Positions 25,437 to 33,024 of a DNA stretch of 64,000 bases are shown piece after piece; the stretch's first letter is position 1; the number at the start of each line of letters is the position of its first letter. Under the pieces are notes generated by a model. It saw only the letters and a program-made list of their open reading frames with translations. It was not told the origin of the DNA and made no database searches. The stretch is from Terasakiella sp033100395. GTDB lineage: Bacteria > Pseudomonadota > Alphaproteobacteria > Rhodospirillales > Terasakiellaceae. The position numbers and the translations under genes were made by a program. The stretch lies in the NCBI RefSeq assembly GCF_033100395.1, contig NZ_JAWLVJ010000009.1, positions 62,001 to 126,000 on the forward strand, in the 5' to 3' direction.

Positions 25437-27077
25437 ATGTTACAAAACCATGACAAATTTAATAGGTATGTGGATAAAATGGTCGTTGAAACGAAGTATT
25501 TCACGCTTGGGGATGAACATAGCGCACAAGAATGGGCAAGTATTGTCGCAACACTTGCTCAAGGCATGCGCGCTGGGGAACAAACGGTTGAACAAACCTA
25601 TCTAGATACGTTTGATTGGGCTTTGTGTCATCAGGATGCCTGCCTTGTCTTTGAAAAAGGCAAAGAACAATCGCTGCATCTGTTTTGCGATGGCAAGGCC
25701 CCAAAGTTCCCGGCTTCCCTGCCTGTTGAGGCCATGCCCGTCTGGCCTGCCGATGTGCCCGCAGGCAAGATGCAGAAGTTTCTGACCAAACAAGCCCCCT
25801 TGCGGTCTTTCATCGCGCTGACGCAGGTGAAGTCAGAACAGATTTTCGTCCGGGTTGAAGATAAAAAGGGACGTGAACGGGTCCGCCTGATCGTGGAAGT
25901 TAATTTCCAACGCACCGCCCCGCGCCGCAAGATGGTGGAACTGGGGTGCCGTCTGCGCATCGAATGTATCGCGGGTTATGAAAGAGATTTCGCAAAGACC
26001 TTACCCTTCTTTGCCGGTCTTCAAAAAAGCAGCCAGATGGCGTTTTTTGATAGCTTGATGCAAAATGTGAACAAGACGCCAAAAGACTATTCCAGCAAAA
26101 TGAAACTGTCGCTGGAACGTGATATGCGTGCTGACGTGGCCTGCAAGGAAATTTTGCTTAATCAGCTTAATCAGATTGAACGCAACATCGATGGTACATT
26201 GGCGGATATCGATAGCGAGTTTTTGCATGATCTGCGCGTCGCCGTTCGACGTTCGCGCAGTGCACTGAGCCGTTTAAAAGGCGTCTTGCCGCAAACTGTG
26301 CAGGATAAATATGCGCAGGAGCTGGCCTGGATTGGCTCCATCACCACACCTGTGCGTGACCTGGATGTCTATCTGCTGGATTATCCGAAATATCGCGATC
26401 AATTGCGCACCGACCTGCAATCAGATCTGAGCGCCCTTTATGATTATCTAACCGCACATCATAAATCGGCACGCGAACTGCTGGTGACTGATCTTAAAAG
26501 TCGTCGCTTCAAAGATTTCCTGACCAAATGGCGCACCTTCCTGAAACGCCCGGTTCCGGTCCGCCCCACAGCCCCTGCAGCCGCTTTTCCCATTGGGGAT
26601 TTGGCTGATAAACGCATCTGGAAGACTTATCGCCGCGTGATCAATGAAGGTAGTGTTATCGGGGATGAAACGCCCGCCGAAGCCCTGCATGACCTGCGCA
26701 AGACCTGTAAGAAACTACGCTATTTGCTGGAGTTCTTTGCTTCACTCTATCCGGCGAAAGATGTGGGCGCTTTGATCAAGACATTGAAGGGTTTACAGGA
26801 AAATTTGGGTGATTTTCAGGATTTGGATGTGCAGGCTGATACGCTGCATGGTTACAGCGAAGGCATGCTGAAAGAAGGCGTCAGCGATCCCAAGGTTTTC
26901 CTGGCCATGGGGGTGTTGGTTGAAAACTTCATGACCCGCAAAGTGGAAGTGCGCGCCGAATTTTCCGAACGGTTTGCCGATTTCTCATCCAAGGCCGTGG
27001 AAAAAGAATTCCGTAAACTGGTTGGTCGCGAAAAACGCAAAGTTGTTACCGCAAGCGTCAGTGAAGAAGAGTCTTAA
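25437..27077 (+). CDS. CYTH-CHAD domain protein with degenerate CYTH tunnel
   Basis: This 546-residue protein joins an N-terminal CYTH-like half (about residues 14-200) to a C-terminal CHAD domain (about 225-520). CHAD repeats are seen as LHDLRVAVRRSRSALSRLKG and ALHDLRKTCKKLRYLLEFF, with the conserved basic/His pattern linked to polyphosphate binding. The usual CYTH ExExK signature is only partly kept: the stretch reads VVETKY, so the first Glu is replaced by Val, and the expected LRxR strand reads CLVFEK. Triphosphatase activity is therefore doubtful. Its 3' end overlaps a convergent intact CYTH gene by four bases. Confidence 0.82.
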   Translation: MLQNHDKFNRYVDKMVVETKYFTLGDEHSAQEWASIVATLAQGMRAGEQTVEQTYLDTFDWALCHQDACLVFEKGKEQSLHLFCDGKAPKFPASLPVEAMPVWPADVPAGKMQKFLTKQAPLRSFIALTQVKSEQIFVRVEDKKGRERVRLIVEVNFQRTAPRRKMVELGCRLRIECIAGYERDFAKTLPFFAGLQKSSQMAFFDSLMQNVNKTPKDYSSKMKLSLERDMRADVACKEILLNQLNQIERNIDGTLADIDSEFLHDLRVAVRRSRSALSRLKGVLPQTVQDKYAQELAWIGSITTPVRDLDVYLLDYPKYRDQLRTDLQSDLSALYDYLTAHHKSARELLVTDLKSRRFKDFLTKWRTFLKRPVPVRPTAPAAAFPIGDLADKRIWKTYRRVINEGSVIGDETPAEALHDLRKTCKKLRYLLEFFASLYPAKDVGALIKTLKGLQENLGDFQDLDVQADTLHGYSEGMLKEGVSDPKVFLAMGVLVENFMTRKVEVRAEFSERFADFSSKAVEKEFRKLVGREKRKVVTASVSEEES

Positions 27078-27583
27078 GAGAATTCTTTTACCAGATCTTC
27101 CAGACTGACACCCCAAGTGGAAAACGGGTGTTCAGAGATGTAGGAATTGAAGAATCTGTTGTCGTGGCTGACTTCTGGCCCGGCCCAGTCCGGTTTTTCA
27201 AATGCCTGATCAGCGCTTTCCAGTTCAATCTCTGCCATGATCAGGCCCGCGTTGGCGCCGTGGAATTCATCAATTTCCCAGGTGTTGCCGGCCACATCAA
27301 TGGTGTAGCGTGTCTTTTCAATGGCATCACCACACAGCTGGTCCAGCATCATGGCGCAATCAGCATGGGGGATTTCATATTCAAATTCCAGGCGAGTGAT
27401 GTCACCGCGATCAGCCTTGATGGTTAGAAAGCATTTGTCGCCTTTTTGACGCACACGAACCACAGCGGATTTTTCTTTATCGTTGCTGATATAGCCTTGT
27501 GCAATTTTTTTGGCTGAGGCTTCGTTTTTCCAGCCATCGCCAACGACAAGAAACTTGCGTTCAATTTCCATTTGGTTCGACAT
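27074..27583 (-). CDS. CYTH-domain protein (triphosphate tunnel metalloenzyme)
   Basis: This 169-residue single-domain CYTH protein has an intact ExExK motif (MEIERKFLVV) and alternating basic and acidic residues along the tunnel strands (VVRVRQKGDKCFLTIKAD, RLEFEYEIP, WEIDEFHGAN, MAEIELESADQ). Bacterial members of this short type act as inorganic triphosphatases, or less often as adenylate cyclase class IV; I favour the triphosphatase. The start is ATG at 27583. A Nudix gene ends 11 bases upstream on the same strand, so the two are probably co-transcribed. Confidence 0.88.
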   Translation of the reverse strand: MSNQMEIERKFLVVGDGWKNEASAKKIAQGYISNDKEKSAVVRVRQKGDKCFLTIKADRGDITRLEFEYEIPHADCAMMLDQLCGDAIEKTRYTIDVAGNTWEIDEFHGANAGLIMAEIELESADQAFEKPDWAGPEVSHDNRFFNSYISEHPFSTWGVSLEDLVKEFS

Positions 27584-27594
27584 AGGTATCCCTT

Positions 27595-28029
27595 TTACTT
27601 TTTAGAGAAAGCAACGTTTAAGGCGGCGCGCACGATCGGATTTATTTCGTATTTTTTTTCGTGTTTTAAATCGTCGGCGCTCATCATGCGCCATTGGCTG
27701 TGTTCGTCTGACAGTTTGATCTTGTCCAGTTTCTGGTCCGTCTCACAGGCATAGAAGATCATCACCCGTTCGGGTTTGCCTTGTTCGTCAAAGGTGCGAC
27801 GCCCGGCATAGAGGATGGGACCGACTTCGACCTTGTCCAGCTTGGTTTCTTCTTCGATCTCACGTGCAATGCCTTCGACCATATCTTCACCCGCATCCAG
27901 CTTGCCGCCGGGCAGGTCCCAATGGCTTTTACCTGCTTTTTCCATCATCAGGACCCGGCCTTTTTTGTCTTTTAAAATGGCTTTTTGGCTGATGGTAAAA
28001 AGGGCTGCGTCATTCACAAAAGTCGCCAC
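27595..28029 (-). CDS. Nudix hydrolase
   Basis: This 144-residue protein has a canonical Nudix box (GGKLDAGEDMVEGIAREIEEE), preceded by KSHWDLP. It hydrolyses nucleoside diphosphates linked to another moiety; the substrate is unknown. The start is a GTG at 28029 with AGGA upstream. It pairs with the downstream CYTH gene, suggesting a shared role in phosphate-ester housekeeping. The 208-base gap before the Usp gene shows only a strong ribosome-binding site for usp. Confidence 0.9.
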   Translation of the reverse strand: MATFVNDAALFTISQKAILKDKKGRVLMMEKAGKSHWDLPGGKLDAGEDMVEGIAREIEEETKLDKVEVGPILYAGRRTFDEQGKPERVMIFYACETDQKLDKIKLSDEHSQWRMMSADDLKHEKKYEINPIVRAALNVAFSKK

Positions 28030-28237
28030 GGGAATTCATCCTGAATAGATAAAAGAAAGGACAGTTTTGCCATAGTTATAAAGCTTCTGTCGATGGGGAA
28101 ATGCAAAGAAATGTTAAGCTCTTGTGAATTTTTCGTAAAGCCATGGAAAGAAAGGAAAAAAACGACATCCCGAATGGCCGTTGTGGTAGGAAAAATCAGA
28201 AAAAATTATCAGACCATTTAGGGGAAGGTGAAGTCTT

Positions 28238-29053
28238 ATGGCGTTCAAGCATATTTTGTTACATCTGGATGCGACAGAGCATTGCGCAAAACGGGTTAAA
28301 ATTGCCCTGGATATGGCACAAAAAGGTGATGGTGAAATCACAGCGGTTTTTTGCCAAACGAATCCGGAAATGTCGGCAATTGTGGGCACGCACCCTGTTG
28401 ATGACGCATTGCGCAAGATGGCTGCGGAAGCCGAAGAAACTTTCAAGGCTGCTGCTGCAGAGGCGGGTGTAAATGTTACGATCAGCAACACACTTTGTAC
28501 ATCCCATGCACAAGTGGTTCAGGCGGTCACTTGGGCCGCGCGTACTAGCGATATCGCCATTCTGGGCCAGTATGACTGGTCGAAAAACTATTCCGGCATT
28601 CCGGCTGATTTGGCAGAAAATGTCATCTTGCACAGTGGCCGCCCGGTTCTGGTCGTACCCTTTGCTGGGGAGTTCAAGAAAGTCGGCTCGCGTTGTCTGG
28701 TTGCCTGGAACGGTGGTCGTGAATCAGCACGTGCGCTAAACGATGCCATCCCGATGATGGTCGATTCCAAAATGGTTGAAATCTTCGCCATCCAGAAAGA
28801 AGGCGTGAAACGCCCAAGTGAGAAAGAGTTGGTTTCCCATCTGGAAAAATACAACATCCCGTGTAAAGCAGCCCATGATCGCCGCGACAAAGTCAGCATC
28901 ACTGATTTGTTGCTGTCTCACGCCGCAGACGAAGGCGCTGACCTGATCGTTATGGGTGCACACGGTCATTATGGTGTATCGCACATGCTGAAAGGGGGAA
29001 ATACACGCGAAATTCTGAAACACATGACTGTTCCGGTCCTGATGTCTCATTAA
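28238..29053 (+). CDS. Tandem-domain universal stress protein
   Basis: This 271-residue protein consists of two UspA domains in series. The first starts FKHILLHLDATEHCAKRVKIAL; the second ends with the ATP-binding signature MGAHGHYGVSHMLKGGNTREILKH, so nucleotide binding is expected at least in the C-terminal half. UspA proteins respond to starvation and energy stress. The ATG at 28238 follows a strong GGGGAAGG site. A nested hairpin at 29066 ends the transcript. Confidence 0.9.
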   Translation: MAFKHILLHLDATEHCAKRVKIALDMAQKGDGEITAVFCQTNPEMSAIVGTHPVDDALRKMAAEAEETFKAAAAEAGVNVTISNTLCTSHAQVVQAVTWAARTSDIAILGQYDWSKNYSGIPADLAENVILHSGRPVLVVPFAGEFKKVGSRCLVAWNGGRESARALNDAIPMMVDSKMVEIFAIQKEGVKRPSEKELVSHLEKYNIPCKAAHDRRDKVSITDLLLSHAADEGADLIVMGAHGHYGVSHMLKGGNTREILKHMTVPVLMSH

Positions 29054-29065
29054 CTCCTGAATAAA

Positions 29066-29126
29066 GGCCTCTACAATCCAACTGGGTCCCTTGTGTAAAC
29101 GAGGGACCTTAATACATTAAGAGGCC
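29066..29126 (+). terminator. Nested hairpin downstream of usp
   Basis: An inner stem (GGTCCCT at 29085-29091 with AGGGACC at 29102-29108) sits inside an outer pair (GGCCTCT at 29066-29072 with AGAGGCC at 29120-29126). There is no long T-run, so it may act as a transcript-end stabiliser or attenuator rather than a classical terminator. Confidence 0.45.
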
Positions 29127-29227
29127 CTTGTCGCGATTACTGCTGTTATGAGAAGACTGATCGCACGCATTAATGCAAAAATTCGTTATGAAGTTTTTGC
29201 CAAAGAGAGTTGATAATATCTTTGTCG

Positions 29228-29689
29228 TTATGGCATTTCACCACGAATAATATAAGCTAGGGCCTGCACAACCTGTTTGGGGTTGCGGGCCATGGCGCTT
29301 GCGGCACCATCGACTTCTTTTAAGGCATGGTCATGTTGTTCGGGGTGCAGCGTGATGTAAGGTTTACCGAGTGCTGCGGCGAAACCTGCATCGAAGGCGG
29401 CGTTCCATTGCTTGTATTTTTCCCCAAAGCGCACGATCACCAGATCGGCCTCAGAAATCAACGTGCGGGTGCGGATGGCGTTGAGGTTGGCCCCTTTATG
29501 ATCCATCCAGAAGCTTTGGTCTTCTTCGCCAAAGATCGCCACGCCGCAGCGATCAGAATCTTCATGGACACAAACGGGGGAGGACAGTTCCACAGGGAGT
29601 TTGGCCTCAGTCACGCCCTGTTCGATCTGTTCACGCCAGTCGCTGTGAATTTCCCCGGACAGATAAACTTTCCAGACTTTTGAACTCAT
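29228..29689 (-). CDS. YtoQ-family protein
   Basis: This 153-residue protein matches the YtoQ family: WKVYLSGEIHSDWREQI, DRCGVAIFGE, NAIRTRTLISEADLVIVRFGEKYKQWNAAFDAG and GKPYITLHPE. The fold resembles nucleoside 2-deoxyribosyltransferases (SGEIHSDW, DAGFAAALGKP), but catalytic activity is unproven. The start is ATG at 29689. It is 26 bases downstream of the SlyD-like gene on the same strand. Confidence 0.85.
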   Translation of the reverse strand: MSSKVWKVYLSGEIHSDWREQIEQGVTEAKLPVELSSPVCVHEDSDRCGVAIFGEEDQSFWMDHKGANLNAIRTRTLISEADLVIVRFGEKYKQWNAAFDAGFAAALGKPYITLHPEQHDHALKEVDGAASAMARNPKQVVQALAYIIRGEMP

Positions 29690-29715
29690 GACACACTCTT
29701 TCTTCTTAAATTCAG

Positions 29716-30144
29716 TTAAGCAACTTCAAGAACTTCGATTTTGAAGTCCAGTTCTTCCCCGGCGAGCGGATGATTGGCATCCACGGTGACGGTTGTTTCG
29801 GTCACTTCATGGATCATGGCCATCATGTTCTGACCTTCCGGTGTCTGCATCTGCATGGACATGCCAACCTGGATTTCTTCGGAAGTTTCAATCATGGAAC
29901 GTTCAATCTCCATCACCAGGTCCGCGTTCGGCATGCCAAAAGCTTCTTCCGGCTGCAGTTTCTTGGTCACGGTTTCGCCCACGCTCATGCCAGGCAGGGT
30001 GTCATCAATCGGCTTAAACCCACAAGGTTCGCCCACAACCATTTCAAGCGGCTCCCCGGGAGGAGAGGCAGGAACGACGGTGCCGTCATTCATGGTAAAG
30101 GTCACTTCGATTTTAACTTTCTGGCCTGCGGTGAGGTTTGACAT
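29716..30144 (-). CDS. SlyD-like FKBP-type peptidyl-prolyl isomerase
   Basis: This 142-residue protein has the SlyD split FKBP domain with an inserted IF (chaperone) flap: KVTFTMNDGTVV-like strands (here KIEVTFTMNDGTVV), GMSVGETVTKKLQPEEAFG, and the terminal DANHPLAGEELDFKIEVLEV. There is no His-rich metal-binding tail, in contrast to E. coli SlyD. It is expected to act as a cytoplasmic folding helper. ATG at 30144. It is divergent from dapD. Confidence 0.9.
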   Translation of the reverse strand: MSNLTAGQKVKIEVTFTMNDGTVVPASPPGEPLEMVVGEPCGFKPIDDTLPGMSVGETVTKKLQPEEAFGMPNADLVMEIERSMIETSEEIQVGMSMQMQTPEGQNMMAMIHEVTETTVTVDANHPLAGEELDFKIEVLEVA

Positions 30145-30312
30145 GGGTCATCCTTTTATGGGGGTTAAGGTGAAAACAGCATACAGGAAACTCATAGGCT
30201 GACAACCAAAGAGCCACAATGCTTTTTATTGAGTCTAAAATCTTGACCAAAGCCGTTATTTTTTGCATTGTCTCGCCAACTCCCATTTATTTGCAAGAAG
30301 GCACTTTACGAG

Positions 30313-31158
30313 ATGGTTAAAGCTCAATTGGAATCTGTCATCGAGTCTGCGTTTGATAACCGCGATTCTGTAAATTACGACACAAAAGGCGAAATCCGCG
30401 ATGCTGTTGATACAACATTGAATATGTTGGACAGTGGCGAACTGCGTGTTGCTGAAAAAGAAGGTTCTGATTGGAAAGTAAACCAGTGGGCCAAAAAGGC
30501 TGTTCTGCTGTCCTTCCGCTTGAACGATATGGAAACAATCGCGGGCGCACCGGGTGTGAACGCCAACTGGTGGGACAAAGTTCCTTCCAAGTTTGAAGGC
30601 TGGGGCGAAAAAGAATTCCGTGACGCATCTTTCCGCGCTGTTCCCGGCTCTGTCGTTCGTCGTTCTGCCTATGTGGCACCAAACGCTGTTTTGATGCCTT
30701 GCTTCCTGAACCTCGGTGCATATGTTGACGAAGGCACCATGGTTGATACATGGGCAACCGTTGGCTCTTGTGCCCAAATTGGTAAAAACGTCCATATCTC
30801 TGGTGGCGTTGGTATCGGTGGCGTTCTCGAACCACTACAAGCTGGTCCAGTTATCATCGAAGACAATTGCTTCATCGGTGCACGTTCAGAAGTTGCTGAA
30901 GGCGTGATCGTTGAAGAAGGGTCTGTGATCTCCATGGGTGTGTTCCTTGGTCAGTCCACAAAGATCGTTGATCGCGCAACAGGGGAGATCACATATGGTC
31001 GCGTTCCTGCTTATTCTGTTGTTGTACCGGGCACCCTGCCAGGTAAAGAAATGGCAAACGGCCAACCTGGCCCAGGTCTGGCCTGTGCGGTGATTGTGAA
31101 ACGCGTTGATGAAAAGACACGTTCTAAAACATCCGTAAACGATCTGCTGCGCGACTAA
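30313..31158 (+). CDS. dapD: Tetrahydrodipicolinate N-succinyltransferase
   Basis: DapD adds a succinyl group to tetrahydrodipicolinate in the succinylase branch of lysine and meso-DAP synthesis. The left-handed beta-helix is visible as hexapeptide repeats (RRSAYVAPNAVLMPCFLN, ISGGVGIGGVLEPL, IEDNCFIGARSEVAEGVIVEEG). The ATG at 30313 gives 281 residues, the family length, with AAGAAGG upstream; the frame is open back to 30268 but the added residues are not conserved. dapE follows after three hairpins at 31165-31253. Confidence 0.96.
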   Translation: MVKAQLESVIESAFDNRDSVNYDTKGEIRDAVDTTLNMLDSGELRVAEKEGSDWKVNQWAKKAVLLSFRLNDMETIAGAPGVNANWWDKVPSKFEGWGEKEFRDASFRAVPGSVVRRSAYVAPNAVLMPCFLNLGAYVDEGTMVDTWATVGSCAQIGKNVHISGGVGIGGVLEPLQAGPVIIEDNCFIGARSEVAEGVIVEEGSVISMGVFLGQSTKIVDRATGEITYGRVPAYSVVVPGTLPGKEMANGQPGPGLACAVIVKRVDEKTRSKTSVNDLLRD

Positions 31159-31164
31159 GCTGTG

Positions 31165-31253
31165 CCCCGGCGTAGGCCGGGGTCTCGCAAATACAGATTC
31201 CGGCTCTTCGGCCGGAAAACAAGCGGCTCCACCTTGTATTAAGCGTGGGGCCG
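31165..31253 (+). repeat. Three consecutive hairpins between dapD and dapE
   Basis: Hairpin 1 (31165-31182, CCCCGGC loop GCCGGGG) belongs to the dispersed repeat family. Hairpin 2 (31200-31215) is CCGGC with loop TCTTCG and GCCGG. Hairpin 3 (31224-31253) pairs CGGCTCCAC with GTGGGGCCG. The group lies within the presumed dapD-dapE transcript and may partly terminate it or set relative expression. Confidence 0.6.
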
Positions 31254-31293
31254 TAATACTTTAATAGATATAGATTTTTCAAAGAGCCCCCCA

Positions 31294-32445
31294 ATGATCG
31301 ATACTGTTTCCTTCACCCAAGACCTCATCCGTTGCCCCAGTGTAACGCCCTTAGATGAAGGTGTGTTCGATCTGTTGCAAGGCACTTTGGAAGAACTTGG
31401 CTTTACCTGTCACCGCCTGCCCTTTCAGGAAGAAGGCACCGAACGGGTAGAAAACCTTTATGCCCGCATCGGAACCGATGGTCCGAACTTCTGTTTTGCA
31501 GGTCATCTGGATGTGGTCCCTGTGGGCGATGAAGCGGGCTGGACTTACAATCCGTTTGGCGGGGAAATCCACAACGGACGTTTGTATGGCCGGGGTGCGG
31601 CAGATATGAAAGGCGCGGTTGCGGCTTTCGTTGAAGCCACACAGAATTTCCTGAAATCTCAGGGCGAGGGTTTCAAAGGTTCCATTTCCTATCTGATCAC
31701 GGGTGATGAAGAAGGCCCGGCCATCAATGGCACAAAGAAAGTGCTGGAATGGATGGAAGAACAAGGCGAAGTAATGGATCACTGCCTTGTCGGCGAACCC
31801 ACCAACCCGAAATGTATGGGCGAAATGATGAAAGTGGGCCGTCGTGGCTCTATCAACTCCGTCCTCACCGTTCATGGCACGCAAGGTCATGTGGCCTATC
31901 CGCATCGTGCAGATAACCCCCTGCCGCGACTGGTCAAGATGCTGGATGCACTGATTTCGGATGAGCTGGATCAGGGCAATGAATTCTTTGATGCCTCCAG
32001 CCTGTCCATCACCACGATTGACTGCGGCAACACAGTTGAAAACGTCATTCCGGGGGAAGCAACGGCAAAATTCAACATCCGCTATAACAACATCCACACC
32101 GGTGCCTCGTTAGAAGACTGGATTCGCAAGACCCTGGACAGTGTGGATACCAACTACACGCTCAAAACCCGCATTTCCGGGGAAAGCTTCATGAGCCCGC
32201 AGGACAAGCTGACAGACCTGATCGAAGCAGCGACCGAGAAAGTCACAGGGGTTGCCCCGGAACGATCCACATCCGGTGGGACGTCTGATGCGCGCTTTAT
32301 CACGCATGCTTGCACAGTGGCGGAATTCGGCCTTGTGGGGCAGACCATGCATAAGGTGGATGAAAATGTGCTGGTTGAAGATTTGCAGAACCTGACCAAA
32401 ATCTACGAAACCATCCTGACTGATTATTTTAACGAGGCTTCATGA
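31294..32445 (+). CDS. dapE: Succinyl-diaminopimelate desuccinylase
   Basis: DapE is the dinuclear zinc hydrolase that removes succinate from N-succinyl-L,L-DAP. M20-family signatures are all present: FAGHLDVVPVGD with a zinc His and the catalytic Asp, GRGAADMKGAVAAF, the catalytic glutamates in TGDEEGPAINGT, LVGEPT, and the late SGGTSDARFI. The 383-residue length is normal. Its TGA overlaps the next gene (ATGA), so the membrane protein that follows is translationally coupled to it. Confidence 0.96.
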   Translation: MIDTVSFTQDLIRCPSVTPLDEGVFDLLQGTLEELGFTCHRLPFQEEGTERVENLYARIGTDGPNFCFAGHLDVVPVGDEAGWTYNPFGGEIHNGRLYGRGAADMKGAVAAFVEATQNFLKSQGEGFKGSISYLITGDEEGPAINGTKKVLEWMEEQGEVMDHCLVGEPTNPKCMGEMMKVGRRGSINSVLTVHGTQGHVAYPHRADNPLPRLVKMLDALISDELDQGNEFFDASSLSITTIDCGNTVENVIPGEATAKFNIRYNNIHTGASLEDWIRKTLDSVDTNYTLKTRISGESFMSPQDKLTDLIEAATEKVTGVAPERSTSGGTSDARFITHACTVAEFGLVGQTMHKVDENVLVEDLQNLTKIYETILTDYFNEAS

Positions 32446-33011
32446 TCCGATTGCGTCCCCTTTTTTTCGGCCTGACAGGTGCTTCACGGCTCCTGCGGCT
32501 GGATATTTCGGGGATGCATCTGATGGTCGGGGGCGCGCGTGGGTTCTGGCATTCCCTTTTCTGGTCCGCAGGCCTTGTAGCCCCGCTTTATATTCTGCTG
32601 CTTTTGCTGCGCTACGACCCGGAAAAGTTCGATGGCTGGCGCTATATCCTTGTCCATGCAGAGATGTATGTAATCGCCTGGCTGGTCTTTCCTATCGTGA
32701 TGTTACGCATCTGCCAATTGATCCGAAGGCCGGAGCAATATCTGAAATTCATCATCGGATACAATTGGTTAAACTGTTTTACGAATACGTTTTTTCTTTT
32801 GGCGGCATTGGCCCAAGCCAGTAGAATGATCGAATGGGATGCAGCCATACCGATCTTTGGCTGTCTTTTAATGGTCAGCTTTATCTGGCTTGGACATTTG
32901 ATAAAACACGCACTGGAATTGCCATATAGCGCCGCTGTCGGGATTGTTATTCTGGACTTCTTTATCGGCCTTATGACAGACTTGGTGAAAACAGGACTAC
33001 TGGCATCTTAA
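32442..33011 (+). CDS. Uncharacterised multi-pass membrane protein coupled to dapE
   Basis: This 189-residue protein has about five hydrophobic helices, around residues 32-56 (LFWSAGLVAPLYILLLLLRY), 66-90, 100-124, 133-152 and 160-183. Only short loops join them; I see no catalytic motif. It could be a Yip1-like or small transporter fold, but I cannot assign it. It shares four bases with the dapE stop and is followed 13 bases later by a PLP-fold protein, so dapE, this gene and the next form an operon. Confidence 0.65.
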   Translation: MIRLRPLFFGLTGASRLLRLDISGMHLMVGGARGFWHSLFWSAGLVAPLYILLLLLRYDPEKFDGWRYILVHAEMYVIAWLVFPIVMLRICQLIRRPEQYLKFIIGYNWLNCFTNTFFLLAALAQASRMIEWDAAIPIFGCLLMVSFIWLGHLIKHALELPYSAAVGIVILDFFIGLMTDLVKTGLLAS

Positions 33012-33024
33012 TGGGGGAGAAAAG

